38,646 nt of DNA from Chitinophagaceae bacterium (GTDB lineage Bacteria > Bacteroidota > Bacteroidia > Chitinophagales > Chitinophagaceae): positions 1 through 38,646 of the forward strand of contig CANFLL010000036.1 of assembly GCA_947447825.1 (NCBI GenBank). The letters are read 5' to 3'. The stretch's first letter is position 1; every line of letters starts with the position of its first letter. Below, piece after piece: positions 14,382 to 22,859 of this stretch. Below the pieces are notes generated by a model. The model did not search any database. It saw only the letters and a list, made by a program, of their open reading frames with translations, and had not been told where the DNA came from. Made by a program: the position numbers and the translations under genes.

Positions 14382-14562
14382 TGGTTAGTTATTAGTTATT
14401 AGTGGTTAGTTATTAGTTATTAGTGGTTAGTGGTTAGTTATTAGTTATTAGTGGTTAGTTATTAGTTATTAGTGGTTAGTTATTAGTGGTTAGTTATTAG
14501 TGGTTAGTGGTTAGTGGTTAGTTATTAGTGGTTAGTGGTTAGTGGTTAGTGGTTAGTGGTTT
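14371..14562. repeat. Degenerate heptamer tandem array (ttagtgg/ttagtta)
   Basis: About 27 copies of a 7-bp unit alternate between ttagtgg and ttagtta. The array begins inside the last codons of the PLDc_N-like gene and supplies its TAG stop. Shorter stretches of the same family occur at 18705-18763, 23962-23985, 27221-27262, 29704-29775 and 38060-38107. Confidence 0.92.
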
Positions 14563-14568
14563 GTTTGT

Positions 14569-14615
14569 AATTAATCCTAGTTGCATTTAGTTGCTAAATT
14601 CAACTAGGATTAATT
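14569..14615. terminator. Long palindrome between convergent genes, likely bidirectional terminator
   Basis: The arms 14569-14583 and 14601-14615 are a perfect 15-bp inverted repeat (aattaatcctagttg). The interior atttag/ctaaat extends the stem to about 22 bp with one mismatch. It ends 7 bp before the msrA stop, between genes transcribed towards each other. Confidence 0.75.
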
Positions 14616-14622
14616 CACTTTT

Positions 14623-15249
14623 CTATTGATATTCTTTCTTCAACTTGTGCTTGAAAACCTTTTCAAACTTCTCCACCTTGGGTCTAATCACATAAGAACA
14701 ATAACCTTGGTTTGGGTTGTCGTTGTAGTAATTACTGTGGTAGTTTTCGGCAGGATAATAGTTTTTAAAAGGTTCAATTGCCGTTACAATTGGGTTTGGG
14801 TATGCATGACTTTTGTCTAATTCTGCTTTGTAATGATCGGCCTTTTGCTTTTGCTCGGGTGAAGTGAAAAAGATTACGCTTCTATATTGTGGTCCAGCAT
14901 CTGCTCCCTGACGGTTTAGTGTTGTGGGATCGTGCGTTTTCCAAAATACTTCTAGCAGTTCATCATAAGTCACTTTTGCAGGGTCATATTCAATCTTGGT
15001 GACCTCAGCATGACCCGTTTTCTTGTCACACACTTGTTCGTAAGTAGGATTATCTACATGCCCACCGCCATAACCACTACAAACACTTAGCACGCCATCA
15101 ATGCGTTGAAAAAAGGCTTCCGTACACCAAAAGCAACCTTCGCCAAAGTAGGCGGTTTCTGTTTTAACTCCATTCATTGTCTTTGTTTTTTGACCAAAGG
15201 CTACAAACACGCCAAGTGTTAATACCCCGATTAATAATAATTTTTGCAT
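14623..15249 (-). CDS. msrA: Exported peptide-methionine (S)-S-oxide reductase
   Basis: Reduces methionine-S-sulfoxide in oxidised proteins. The 208-aa product has the diagnostic GEGCFWC motif (catalytic Cys39 in GCFWC) and the conserved GYGGG, QYRS and YHSNYY segments. Cys184 in GYCSYV is a likely resolving cysteine. An N-terminal hydrophobic segment (MQKLLLIGVLTLGVFVAFGQ) points to export to the periplasm, which is common for Bacteroidota MsrA. No MsrB domain is fused. It is the last gene of a minus-strand run, 163 bp after the glucosidase gene. Confidence 0.96.
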   Translation of the reverse strand: MQKLLLIGVLTLGVFVAFGQKTKTMNGVKTETAYFGEGCFWCTEAFFQRIDGVLSVCSGYGGGHVDNPTYEQVCDKKTGHAEVTKIEYDPAKVTYDELLEVFWKTHDPTTLNRQGADAGPQYRSVIFFTSPEQKQKADHYKAELDKSHAYPNPIVTAIEPFKNYYPAENYHSNYYNDNPNQGYCSYVIRPKVEKFEKVFKHKLKKEYQ

Positions 15250-15412
15250 GATGATTGTCTAACAATTTTTTAATTAATAAGTTGTTTCAATCATTATACG
15301 CATGAAAGGGAGAAACCTTACATTCTGATATTTTTAATTTTATATTTTACATGTTGAATTAGGTTAGCCTTTTGGCAATAACTTAAAATTTAAAACACAA
15401 AATTCAAAACAA

Positions 15413-18082
15413 CTACTCCTCTTCTTCATCAATCACGATGGGCACTTTTACAGGTTTGGGTTTCTTTCTGTTCATCTGATTAATTAAATCTGCCACCACC
15501 GCAGTCCATCCTGTTTGGTGACTTGCTCCTAGTCCTTTGCCGGTGTCCCCATGAAAATATTCGAAGAATAATATCAAATCCTCATTGCCTGGGCGTTGAT
15601 AGAACTTATTATATTCTGCATTCGATCTACGTTTACCTTCTTCATCTTTCTCGAAAATGCTAGTTACTCTTTTGGTTAATTCATCTGCCACCTGTTCCAA
15701 GTTCATCATTTTGCCCGAACCAGTGGGACATTCCACCAATAAAGTATCCTCATAAAAAGTAGCATATTTACGAATGGAACGAATGATTAGATAATTGATA
15801 GGAATCCAAACAGGCCCACGCCAATTGGAATTACCGCCAAAAAGGTTAGAAGTTGAATCGCCCGGATCATACCTAATAGTATATTCTCTTCCATCAAGCG
15901 TAATGGAATAAGGGTGTTTCTCATGATATTTTGATAAAGCCCGAATGCCACCTTCCGACAGAAACTCGTCTTCGTTAAGCATTCTTTTCAACAATGCAAT
16001 CAAACGATCACGAGGCACGAGGGATAAAAGTATTTTGTCGCTATCACTTCTTTCCTCATTAGGCCAAAAGCGGTTATTCTTTTTACGATAACCTTCAAAC
16101 CAACCAATTCTGCGTTTGAAATCGGTTAATTGATTTAGCGTGCTTTTTTCAATTACCGAAACTGCTAATAGTGGTATCAATCCCACAATAGATTGAGTTT
16201 TTAAAGGGATAGTTGCACCACCTTTAATGCTGAGTGTATCATAAAAAAACTGATCTTCTTTGTTCCAAAGTATATGGTCGTTCATGGCTTCGGCTATCAG
16301 CACAAAGTGTTCAAAGAATTTAGTCGCCATATCTTCAAATGAATGATCGTTAACCGCAATCTCAAGTGCAATATCCATCATGTTGAGGGCATATTTACCC
16401 ATCCAGCTAGTGCCATCAGCTTGTTCTAGTTGCATGTGGGCAGCAATTCCATAACTTCTATCAAGCACACCAATGTTGTCTAATCCAAGAAAGCCTCCTT
16501 GAAAAATGTTGTTGCCATTTTCGTCCTTACGGTTAATCCACCAAGTGAAGTTTATAATCAGCTTTTGGAAAATACGTTTCAAAAAAGTAAGATCACCCTT
16601 ACCAGTAGCTTCTTTTTCTATTTTATATACCTGCAAAGCCGCCCAGGCATGAACAGGCGGATTCACATCGCCAAAGTTCCATTCATAAGCAGGCAATTGC
16701 CCATCAGGCTTCATGTACCACTCACGCATGATGAGGATGAGCTGATGTTTTGCAAAAGTTACATCAATCATCGCCATCGGAATACAATGAAAAGCCAGAT
16801 CCCAAGCAGCATACCAAGGATATTCCCACTTATCGGGCATCAAAATGATGTCATTGTTTTTCAAGTGCTTCCAATCACTGTTTCTGCCATTCTTTTTGCC
16901 ATCATTTACAGGGGTGATCCCATCGGAGGTTGTAAGCCAGCGTTCCACATCATAGTGATAATATTGTTTACTCCACAATAAGCCTGCAAAAGCCTGCCTT
17001 TGAATATTCAGCAAATCTTTAGGCGTATCTGGGTGCAATAACGAAGCATAAAAGTCGTCTGCTTGTTGCTTTCTATTGGCAAATACGGCAGCAAATCCAC
17101 CAGCAAAAGGATTATCGTGGGGTTTGCTACTTAGCCTACAATAAATAGTTTTCGTTTCTCCACCAGCAATTTCAAGATTATAAACAGGTGAGAACTTAGT
17201 CCCCATTTTTCTATCCCGCAATGCCTGAACATCTTTGCCACGAATGATGGCGGAGTGGAAAGCATCTTTTACAAAAGGGGTTTCATTGGGGATGCCCAAC
17301 ACTTTTTGTTTATTAGTTTCATTATCGGTAAAGAGTGCATCATCGGCTTTCTGAAAATAAAAGTAATAACTCCCCATTCTTTCTTGATCTGCACGGACGG
17401 AAGTTTTACCAAGAGAAGTAATGGACGCCTTCTTTTCACTTGCCACATTTTTCCATCGGTTATAAAACCACAGCGTAGGCAGAACCGTTATGGGGGCAGG
17501 TTTGTCATATTTGTTCGTTACTTCTATTTTAATGAATATGTCCTGTGCGCTTTGTTTTGCATAAGTAATTTTAACATCAAAATATTCATCATTATCAAAT
17601 ACACCCGTATCCAGAATCTCATACTCTGGCTGATTCTTGTTTCTATTCCTATTTTCTGTTACAAGTTTTTCATAAGGGAATGCTTGCTGAGGATATTTGT
17701 ATAAGTACTCCATATAATAATGCGTAGGCACATTATCTAGGTAATAATACAATTCCTTCACATCTTCACCATGGTTTCCCTCGCTATTTCCCAAGCCGAA
17801 TAAACGTTCTTTCAATATTGGGTCTTTACCATTCCACAAGGCAATTGCAAAACATAAGTTCTGAAAATAGTCGGTAATGCCACCTAAGCCATCCTCACCC
17901 CATCTGTAAACTCTACTAGGAGCATGATCATGAGGAAAATAGTTCCAGGCGTCACCGTGCACACCATAATCTTCTCGAACAGTACCCCATTGTCTTTCGC
18001 TTAGGTAGGGACCCCATTGTTCTAGCGGTATATGTTTACGAGAATTAACCGAAAGTCGTTGATGTTCTGCTGTCATACTCAT
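15413..18082 (-). CDS. Glucosidase, glycoside hydrolase family 63-like
   Basis: The 889-aa protein resembles bacterial GH63 (mannosyl-oligosaccharide glucosidase-like) enzymes in length and layout: an N-terminal beta-sandwich (residues ~1-350) and a C-terminal (alpha/alpha)6 barrel (~360-875). Landmarks are the N-terminal REDYGVHGDAWNYFPHDHA, WEYPWYAAWDLAF near 419-431, GDVNPPVHAW near 471, GGNSNWRGPVWIPINY, and the C-terminal HGDTGKGLGASHQTGWTA. The Asp of AAWDLAF is a candidate catalytic acid. No signal peptide is visible, so it is probably cytoplasmic; the substrate cannot be told from sequence (alpha-glucosides or glucosylated compounds are expected). It starts MSMT, so Met3 is an alternative start. 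The tail is acidic (VIDEEEE). Confidence 0.9.
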   Translation of the reverse strand: MSMTAEHQRLSVNSRKHIPLEQWGPYLSERQWGTVREDYGVHGDAWNYFPHDHAPSRVYRWGEDGLGGITDYFQNLCFAIALWNGKDPILKERLFGLGNSEGNHGEDVKELYYYLDNVPTHYYMEYLYKYPQQAFPYEKLVTENRNRNKNQPEYEILDTGVFDNDEYFDVKITYAKQSAQDIFIKIEVTNKYDKPAPITVLPTLWFYNRWKNVASEKKASITSLGKTSVRADQERMGSYYFYFQKADDALFTDNETNKQKVLGIPNETPFVKDAFHSAIIRGKDVQALRDRKMGTKFSPVYNLEIAGGETKTIYCRLSSKPHDNPFAGGFAAVFANRKQQADDFYASLLHPDTPKDLLNIQRQAFAGLLWSKQYYHYDVERWLTTSDGITPVNDGKKNGRNSDWKHLKNNDIILMPDKWEYPWYAAWDLAFHCIPMAMIDVTFAKHQLILIMREWYMKPDGQLPAYEWNFGDVNPPVHAWAALQVYKIEKEATGKGDLTFLKRIFQKLIINFTWWINRKDENGNNIFQGGFLGLDNIGVLDRSYGIAAHMQLEQADGTSWMGKYALNMMDIALEIAVNDHSFEDMATKFFEHFVLIAEAMNDHILWNKEDQFFYDTLSIKGGATIPLKTQSIVGLIPLLAVSVIEKSTLNQLTDFKRRIGWFEGYRKKNNRFWPNEERSDSDKILLSLVPRDRLIALLKRMLNEDEFLSEGGIRALSKYHEKHPYSITLDGREYTIRYDPGDSTSNLFGGNSNWRGPVWIPINYLIIRSIRKYATFYEDTLLVECPTGSGKMMNLEQVADELTKRVTSIFEKDEEGKRRSNAEYNKFYQRPGNEDLILFFEYFHGDTGKGLGASHQTGWTAVVADLINQMNRKKPKPVKVPIVIDEEEE

Positions 18083-18279
18083 AGATTCCTAATAGTATCT
18101 TAAATAAAAGGGTTGTTGGGTATATAAATGCCCTAAAGTTGCTTAATAGGCACAAACGAAATGAGTTATTATTTCGATGCCAACCGATTCATTAAACTAA
18201 ATGCAATAAATATTATTCAACAAAGTAATGTGTGTGTTATACTTCCTCAAAGCATAAATATAGGGGAGATGTTGGAATT

Positions 18280-18690
18280 TTATATACAATTTTTGCAAAC
18301 GCCACTAACAATTACGTCTGCTTGCTTCTTCACAAAGCCTTCTGGGAGCTGCACTTGTGGGATAGTTACTTTTTCTAAACAATAGGTTGTGCTACAATTA
18401 TCGCATATAAAATGAACGTGATTATCATGGTGATGCCCCTCTTTGCATTCGTCTTTGCAAAGGGCATACAGCACACTATTATCAGCTGTTGGGATGGTGT
18501 GGATGATGCCTTTTTCAACAAATGTTTGTAGTGTTCTGTAGATGGTTACCCTATCAAACATGGCAGCAGATAGCTTCTCAATATCAGCATGAGCCAATGC
18601 ACCTTTACTGGCATGAAACAAATTAAGTATCTGTATGCGGCTTTCAGTGATGCTAAGTTTATATGACTTTAATATTTCTGAAGAATGCAT
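18280..18690 (-). CDS. Fur-family metal-responsive regulator
   Basis: The 136-aa product has the Fur winged helix (SITESRIQILNLF, then DRVTIYRTLQTFVEKGIIH) followed by a metal-binding dimerisation domain. Visible ligands are the His-rich HHHDNHVHF, the CDNC pair and the terminal CKNC pair (structural zinc site); a further Cys is in TTYCLE. The family represses metal-uptake or peroxide genes with metal as corepressor. Whether this copy senses iron, zinc or peroxide cannot be decided here; the short form with two CxxC pairs suits Zur- or PerR-like members. It lies 76 bp downstream of the SCO1 gene, separated by a hairpin. Confidence 0.9.
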   Translation of the reverse strand: MHSSEILKSYKLSITESRIQILNLFHASKGALAHADIEKLSAAMFDRVTIYRTLQTFVEKGIIHTIPTADNSVLYALCKDECKEGHHHDNHVHFICDNCSTTYCLEKVTIPQVQLPEGFVKKQADVIVSGVCKNCI

Positions 18691-18704
18691 TTTCTTTAGT
18701 TGTT

Positions 18705-18763
18705 AGTTATTAGTGATTAATTATTAGACGGGACTAACCACTAATAACTAATCACTAATAACT
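18705..18763. repeat. Hairpin made of heptamer repeats between SCO1 and fur genes
   Basis: Arms 18705-18727 and 18741-18763 are 23 bp each with one mismatch and a 13-nt loop. They consist of ttagtta/ttagtga units in inverted orientation. There is no strong T-run on the minus strand, so it is either a weak terminator or a processing structure between the two genes. Confidence 0.75.
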
Positions 18764-18766
18764 GTC

Positions 18767-19417
18767 TTACGGGTTAAATATGTTGTTTGCGAAGTTGCTT
18801 TTGTTGCTTTTTTCTTTTAGCAGCTTGGCGATGTCGTCTTTTAGCTTATCGAGTTCATCTTGTTTAAGACCGTCATAAATCTGTCCACGAACTTTACCTT
18901 CTTTATCCACTAATGCAAAGAATTGTGTATGGATAAACTGATCTTCTATCTTTTCTAATGAGTTTTTTGGGTCATCGAGCAAATAACTATTACGGGCTTG
19001 AAAATATAAGCTATCTTTTCTTCCCGTAACAAAAAACCACTTCTTAACATCAACTTTCAAACTATCTGCGTAATGCTTTATTTGCGGAACACTATCTCTT
19101 TCAGGGTCACAACTATGAGAAAGAATCATAAAATTCGGTTCATCTTTATACTTTTCATAGATAGTGCGCATATTGGTATTCATTCGAGGACATATTCCCT
19201 TGCAGGTAGTAAAAAAGTATTCAACAACAGTTACTTTGCCAAGCATATCTTTTTCCGTGAACGATACATTATCCTGATTTTTAAAAGAGAATGGTTTCAC
19301 ATAACTTAAAACAGGTAATTTGGCTTGCCAAGCATCTGTGCCGTTAAAAAGGAAAAACCAAAAGGAGATAACCAACAAAAGGAAGAACGTGAGGTATATG
19401 AAAACTTTTTTGCGCAT
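18767..19417 (-). CDS. SCO1/SenC/PrrC family copper chaperone-like protein
   Basis: A membrane-anchored thioredoxin-fold protein that usually delivers copper to cytochrome oxidase or acts as a thiol reductase. With the start at 19417 it has 216 aa: a transmembrane anchor (MRKKVFIYLTFFLLL) and then the fold with the copper ligands C72KGIC76P and His163 (FIHTQFF). DPERDSV and the FFTT strand are typical. I prefer 19417 over an in-frame ATG at 19468 because the start then coincides with the anchor and a promoter element (19426-19433) lies just upstream. The Lys/Asn-rich tail is not conserved in the family. Confidence 0.9.
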   Translation of the reverse strand: MRKKVFIYLTFFLLLVISFWFFLFNGTDAWQAKLPVLSYVKPFSFKNQDNVSFTEKDMLGKVTVVEYFFTTCKGICPRMNTNMRTIYEKYKDEPNFMILSHSCDPERDSVPQIKHYADSLKVDVKKWFFVTGRKDSLYFQARNSYLLDDPKNSLEKIEDQFIHTQFFALVDKEGKVRGQIYDGLKQDELDKLKDDIAKLLKEKSNKSNFANNIFNP

Positions 19418-19425
19418 AATGACCG

Positions 19426-19433
19426 CAAATGTA
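19426..19433 (-). promoter_or_regulatory. Candidate -7 element (TACATTTG) for the SCO1 gene
   Basis: The minus-strand sequence TACATTTG matches TAnnTTTG and ends 8 nt before the ATG at 19417, implying a very short leader. It lies inside the longer possible reading frame from 19468, which argues against that longer start. Confidence 0.5.
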
Positions 19434-19666
19434 ATTTGTAAATTTCGAAGTATTGAAGGAAGTTGCAAGTAAAAGATGTAGTGTCTTTACTAGAAAGGAT
19501 ATGATTTTATTATGAAGAATTCTTAGATAGAGGGTTTTAATAAATTTACATTTTAAAATATGGCAGAAGAAGAATGATTATTCATACTAATCTCCTATTT
19601 TTACTTTGTAATAATATCTTTAAAGCATAGTAATAAAATATCTTTTAAACAAAATACAATACCACT

Positions 19667-20074
19667 ATGAGAAACTTTGTTGCCATTTTAAGTTGCCTCT
19701 TGCTTTTAGCTGGATGCTACAAATTAGAATTTGATGGAAATGCTTTCTACACTGTTAAAGGAAGAATTACAGATACAGCAAACCATTCTATTGCTAATCT
19801 TCAGGTTCTAATTTATAATACCAGAACATATAGCCCCTTTTTAGATAACGGTATTGTTTCTGCAAAGACAAATACTGATATTGATGGAAATTTCACCCTC
19901 ACTTTTCCTGCAAGTAACGGATTTACTTATTTACAATTGCAAGAGGATTATGTGATTTTACCTAATAGAACTGGTTCCAATCAATTTAATAATGGCAACA
20001 CTGTTTTTATTGATACAAGCAGTTTTCACAACTATTTTACCAATCTAAAAACAATTAAAGTCTATAAGCCATGA
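19667..20074 (+). CDS. Small lipoprotein with carboxypeptidase-regulatory-like domain
   Basis: The 135-aa product starts with a lipoprotein signal (lipobox LLAGC, Cys17). Residues ~28-80 (YTVKGRITDT-NHSIANLQVLIYN and TDIDGNFTLTFPA) match the CarboxypepD_reg-like beta-sandwich that is common on Bacteroidota surface and outer-membrane proteins. No catalytic residues are present. Its stop overlaps the next start by 4 bp (ATGA), so the two are co-translated and probably work together at the outer membrane. The partner substrate is unknown. Confidence 0.82.
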   Translation: MRNFVAILSCLLLLAGCYKLEFDGNAFYTVKGRITDTANHSIANLQVLIYNTRTYSPFLDNGIVSAKTNTDIDGNFTLTFPASNGFTYLQLQEDYVILPNRTGSNQFNNGNTVFIDTSSFHNYFTNLKTIKVYKP

Positions 20075-20694
20075 AAATATTAATGCTAATATCATTGCTA
20101 TTAATCACTAGTGCAACATATTCTCAAAAACCTATTAATGCCAAATATAATGGAACGATGGCAATTGGAGTATCTTCCGGGATGGGTCTCTTTAGTGGGA
20201 ATAACTTTATAGCAAAATCTTACAATACAAACTATCCAATCAGCATCAACGTACAATTTCATTTGTACAAAAACATTGGTATTGGCTTTTTATATCAGCA
20301 CAGTAATGCTTCTTTAAAAAGTACTGAATATGTGGGATTAAGCACCGTTGGTAAGTTTGGAAGATTTGGTTCATTTGTAGGCTACTATGGCAAACTGGGT
20401 AAAAAGTTCTTGATTGAACCTAAAATAGGAATGGGTATTTTAAGGATAAGAAATATTCTTGACAACAGCTTTTACCTAAGTAATGGTTCTTATGATTATA
20501 AAACTTGGGGAAACTACACTTCTTTTTCTACAGATTTTGACTATTTCATCAATAAGAACCTGAGTCTTTTTGCAAATGTAGATTATAGTTATTTAGCGTT
20601 TCCCGATGTTCATGCAAGCACTGAAACTGGTGTAAGTTATCATTCATCTAACCTTTATGGAGTTCAGTTGGGAGTAAAGTTTTGGGCAAGATGA
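20071..20694 (+). CDS. Outer-membrane beta-barrel-like protein
   Basis: The 207-aa product has a signal peptide (MKILMLISLLLITSATYSQ) and alternating strands rich in Gly and aromatic residues (YNGTMAIGVSSGMGLFSG, SLFANVDYSYLAF), ending with a strand that closes in aromatic plus Ala-Arg (YGVQLGVKFWAR). This is typical of small Bacteroidota outer-membrane barrels of the OMP_b-brl type. Translation is coupled to the preceding lipoprotein gene through the ATGA overlap. Function is unknown. Confidence 0.78.
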   Translation: MKILMLISLLLITSATYSQKPINAKYNGTMAIGVSSGMGLFSGNNFIAKSYNTNYPISINVQFHLYKNIGIGFLYQHSNASLKSTEYVGLSTVGKFGRFGSFVGYYGKLGKKFLIEPKIGMGILRIRNILDNSFYLSNGSYDYKTWGNYTSFSTDFDYFINKNLSLFANVDYSYLAFPDVHASTETGVSYHSSNLYGVQLGVKFWAR

Positions 20695-20899
20695 TACAAC
20701 AATTTTAGTAATGGACAACTGTAGACAACTACTGTTTTCTGTTAAATATGCTCTAGCATGTATGCAAGAAAGGTTATTCTCCCCCATTTTAGCTGTGTAC
20801 AATTCTTGCATCAACCACTTCATCCGTTAAGCTTTTATGAATTTTCAATTACTTAACTTCTTTTTATAATATTAGACTGTAAAATTGCAGCGAATTATA

Positions 20900-21289
20900 A
20901 TGATAAAGAAGATAGGAAACATATTATGCAAGACTTTTTTGGTACTGATGGCTGCATTGGTGCTGAACCAAAGTATTGATGAAATAGAGTTTCAGCCTTT
21001 TGAAAACAATAGCATTGGCAACTTCAACGACCTTAACTCTGCTGTAGAATACGTTTCGGAAATCATACTAGGCAACAAAGATGTGTTCCCTGAATTTAAA
21101 AAAGAAGCTACTAGCAAACATTCATCCATCTCAAAACATATAGTAAGTAGCAAAATGTTTGAGCCCATTTTTTCACTAGTGGCCCCAACCCATTTTATTA
21201 CGATTCGCACTTTTTCTTTTCCATTAGACGAGAAATATTCTTTCCTTTTCTCTAAAGAAATCATTCAGCCTCCTTGCATTAAAGCTTAG
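20900..21289 (+). CDS. Small exported protein of unknown function ahead of the metal-efflux genes
   Basis: From the ATG at 20900 the product is 129 aa; an upstream TTG at 20885 is less likely. An N-terminal hydrophobic segment (KTFLVLMAALVLNQSIDEIE) suggests export or a single anchor. The rest contains several His and Met residues (KHSSISKHIVSSKM, APTHF) and ends PPCIKA. I recognise no domain. It lies 160 bp before the CBA efflux genes on the same strand. Small exported proteins often precede such operons in Bacteroidota and may help in metal sensing or binding, but that is inference. Confidence 0.7.
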   Translation: MIKKIGNILCKTFLVLMAALVLNQSIDEIEFQPFENNSIGNFNDLNSAVEYVSEIILGNKDVFPEFKKEATSKHSSISKHIVSSKMFEPIFSLVAPTHFITIRTFSFPLDEKYSFLFSKEIIQPPCIKA

Positions 21290-21449
21290 TTTCTATCCTT
21301 AGTGAGTTATAAGTAATAAGTTGTAGGTGTTAAGTTTAAAACTACTTTTCATCATTAAATAAATTACTCAAACTCCTTTGATAGTGTTTTATTGCTACTT
21401 CTAATGAACGCTTAAAGGCGTTGTCAACCATTACTATTAATTATTATTT

Positions 21450-22742
21450 ATGGAATACAAGAAATCACTTTCTAGAAGAAAGAGGTATCTGTTAGCATTT
21501 GCCCTAGTTTTTACTATTGGCAATGCAGCTTTGGCGCAACAACAGCAAGATACCCTTACCCTTTCACTACAACAAACAGAAAAAGTATTTACGGACAGTA
21601 ACCTTGTTCTACTTGCCCAGCATTATAATGTTGATGCGCAGAAAGCCTTGGTGGAACAAGCCAAATCATGGCAAAACCCTACGCTGAACACAGATTGGGG
21701 CATTGCGGCTAATGGTAAGTTTATTCAGTATAAAAAGAATGCCGATGGTAGTTACAACGGGCAGTTTTATATTCAGATACAACAACTGATTCTCACTGCT
21801 AAAAAGCGTGGTAAACTGATAGACATTGCCAATACCAACACAAGAATTAGTGAGCTTCAATTGCAAGATGTGCTTAGAAATCTTCGATATCAACTGCACC
21901 AAGATTATTATACCATTCAACAGCAATTGGCTTTATTGAATATCTATAAGGGGCAGTCTGAGCAATTGGACAACCTTTTAAATGGTATGAAAGCACAATT
22001 GGATGCTGGTAACATTGCCCGTAAGGATTTTGTGCGCATACAGGCATTGGTAATCTCGTTGAAACAGGACATTACGGAGCTGAAAAAGAGTTTGGCTGAT
22101 AGCGAGAATGACCTAAAGACATTACTCCAAATTAAAGATGCCCATCTGTTTGTGAAACCTACAGAACACCTGACAGGTGAAGTTCCGATGCCCGACAACT
22201 TAGAAAGCCTTGTGAATGGGGCACTAAAAACAAACCCTTATTACTTGTTGCAACAATGGCAAACTACCTATCAGCAACAAAACCTTTCTTATCAGAAGGC
22301 ATTGAAAACACCTGACATTACGCTTGGGCCAAACTTCGACCGCAACTCCAACTTTGCACCTAACTATGTGGGGCTTGGGGTATCGTTGCCATTGCCTGTG
22401 TTTAATAAAAACAAAGGCAATATTAAATCCGCCGAGGCAAACGTGAAGCAACAACAAGCCATTACACAAAGTGCGGAGACTGAGTTACGAAACAACATCA
22501 GCAATGCGTATCAAAAGCTGTTATTAAGCATTGAATTGGGTAATGGAACGCAGAAAGCTTTTTATAAAGACTACACTGAGATATATAACAATATGCTAGT
22601 AAGCTACAAGCAAAGGCAGATTAATCTATTGGAGTTTCTGGATTTCTTTAATGACTACACAGATAGTCAGAAGAAATTGCTCGACCAACAATTAAACCTA
22701 CAGTTAGCTCACGAGGAATTACTGTATCATGTTAACCGTTAA
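21450..22742 (+). CDS. TolC-family outer-membrane channel of a heavy-metal RND efflux system
   Basis: The 430-aa product has a signal peptide (ending ALAQ) and two outer-membrane efflux repeats (coiled-coil helices ~60-220 and ~250-425). Typical features are SWQNPTLNTDWG near the first barrel strand and PDITLGPNFDRNSN with LGVSLPLPVFNKNKG at the second. It matches the CzcC/CusC group and forms the exit duct of the pump encoded by the next two genes. The last codons and stop (CAT GTT AAC CGT TAA) already belong to the repeat at 22731-22822. Confidence 0.92.
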   Translation: MEYKKSLSRRKRYLLAFALVFTIGNAALAQQQQDTLTLSLQQTEKVFTDSNLVLLAQHYNVDAQKALVEQAKSWQNPTLNTDWGIAANGKFIQYKKNADGSYNGQFYIQIQQLILTAKKRGKLIDIANTNTRISELQLQDVLRNLRYQLHQDYYTIQQQLALLNIYKGQSEQLDNLLNGMKAQLDAGNIARKDFVRIQALVISLKQDITELKKSLADSENDLKTLLQIKDAHLFVKPTEHLTGEVPMPDNLESLVNGALKTNPYYLLQQWQTTYQQQNLSYQKALKTPDITLGPNFDRNSNFAPNYVGLGVSLPLPVFNKNKGNIKSAEANVKQQQAITQSAETELRNNISNAYQKLLLSIELGNGTQKAFYKDYTEIYNNMLVSYKQRQINLLEFLDFFNDYTDSQKKLLDQQLNLQLAHEELLYHVNR

Positions 22743-22822
22743 CCGTATTACCGTTAACCGTTTACCGAAAGCCGTTTACTACGCTGGTGCTTCGGTAAAC
22801 GGTTAACGGTAAGACGGTTTAC
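22731..22822. repeat. ttaaccgtt repeat with perfect 22-bp inverted repeat between channel and adaptor genes
   Basis: Arms 22748-22769 and 22791-22812 are perfectly complementary (ttaccgttaaccgtttaccg plus aa) with a 21-nt loop. Further ttaaccgtt units lie on both sides. The repeat overlaps the stop codon of the channel gene. No clear T-run follows, so it may attenuate or stabilise the operon mRNA rather than end it. Bases 29451-29481, inside a coding region, are nearly identical to 22731-22762. Confidence 0.9.
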
Positions 22823-22859
22823 TGTCAACAATAATTAACAAAATTTAAAAAGAAATATT

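Noticed and set aside
14371-14562. Telomere-like or origin iterons
   Set aside because: The heptamers are degenerate, recur in shorter form at several gene ends, and there is no replication gene nearby.
18161-18385. Plus-strand gene opposite the fur 3' end
   Set aside because: It overlaps the well-supported Fur coding region on the opposite strand and shows no family features.
19418-19468. Earlier start for the SCO1-like gene
   Set aside because: A promoter-like TACATTTG lies inside the extension, and the transmembrane anchor begins right at the later ATG.
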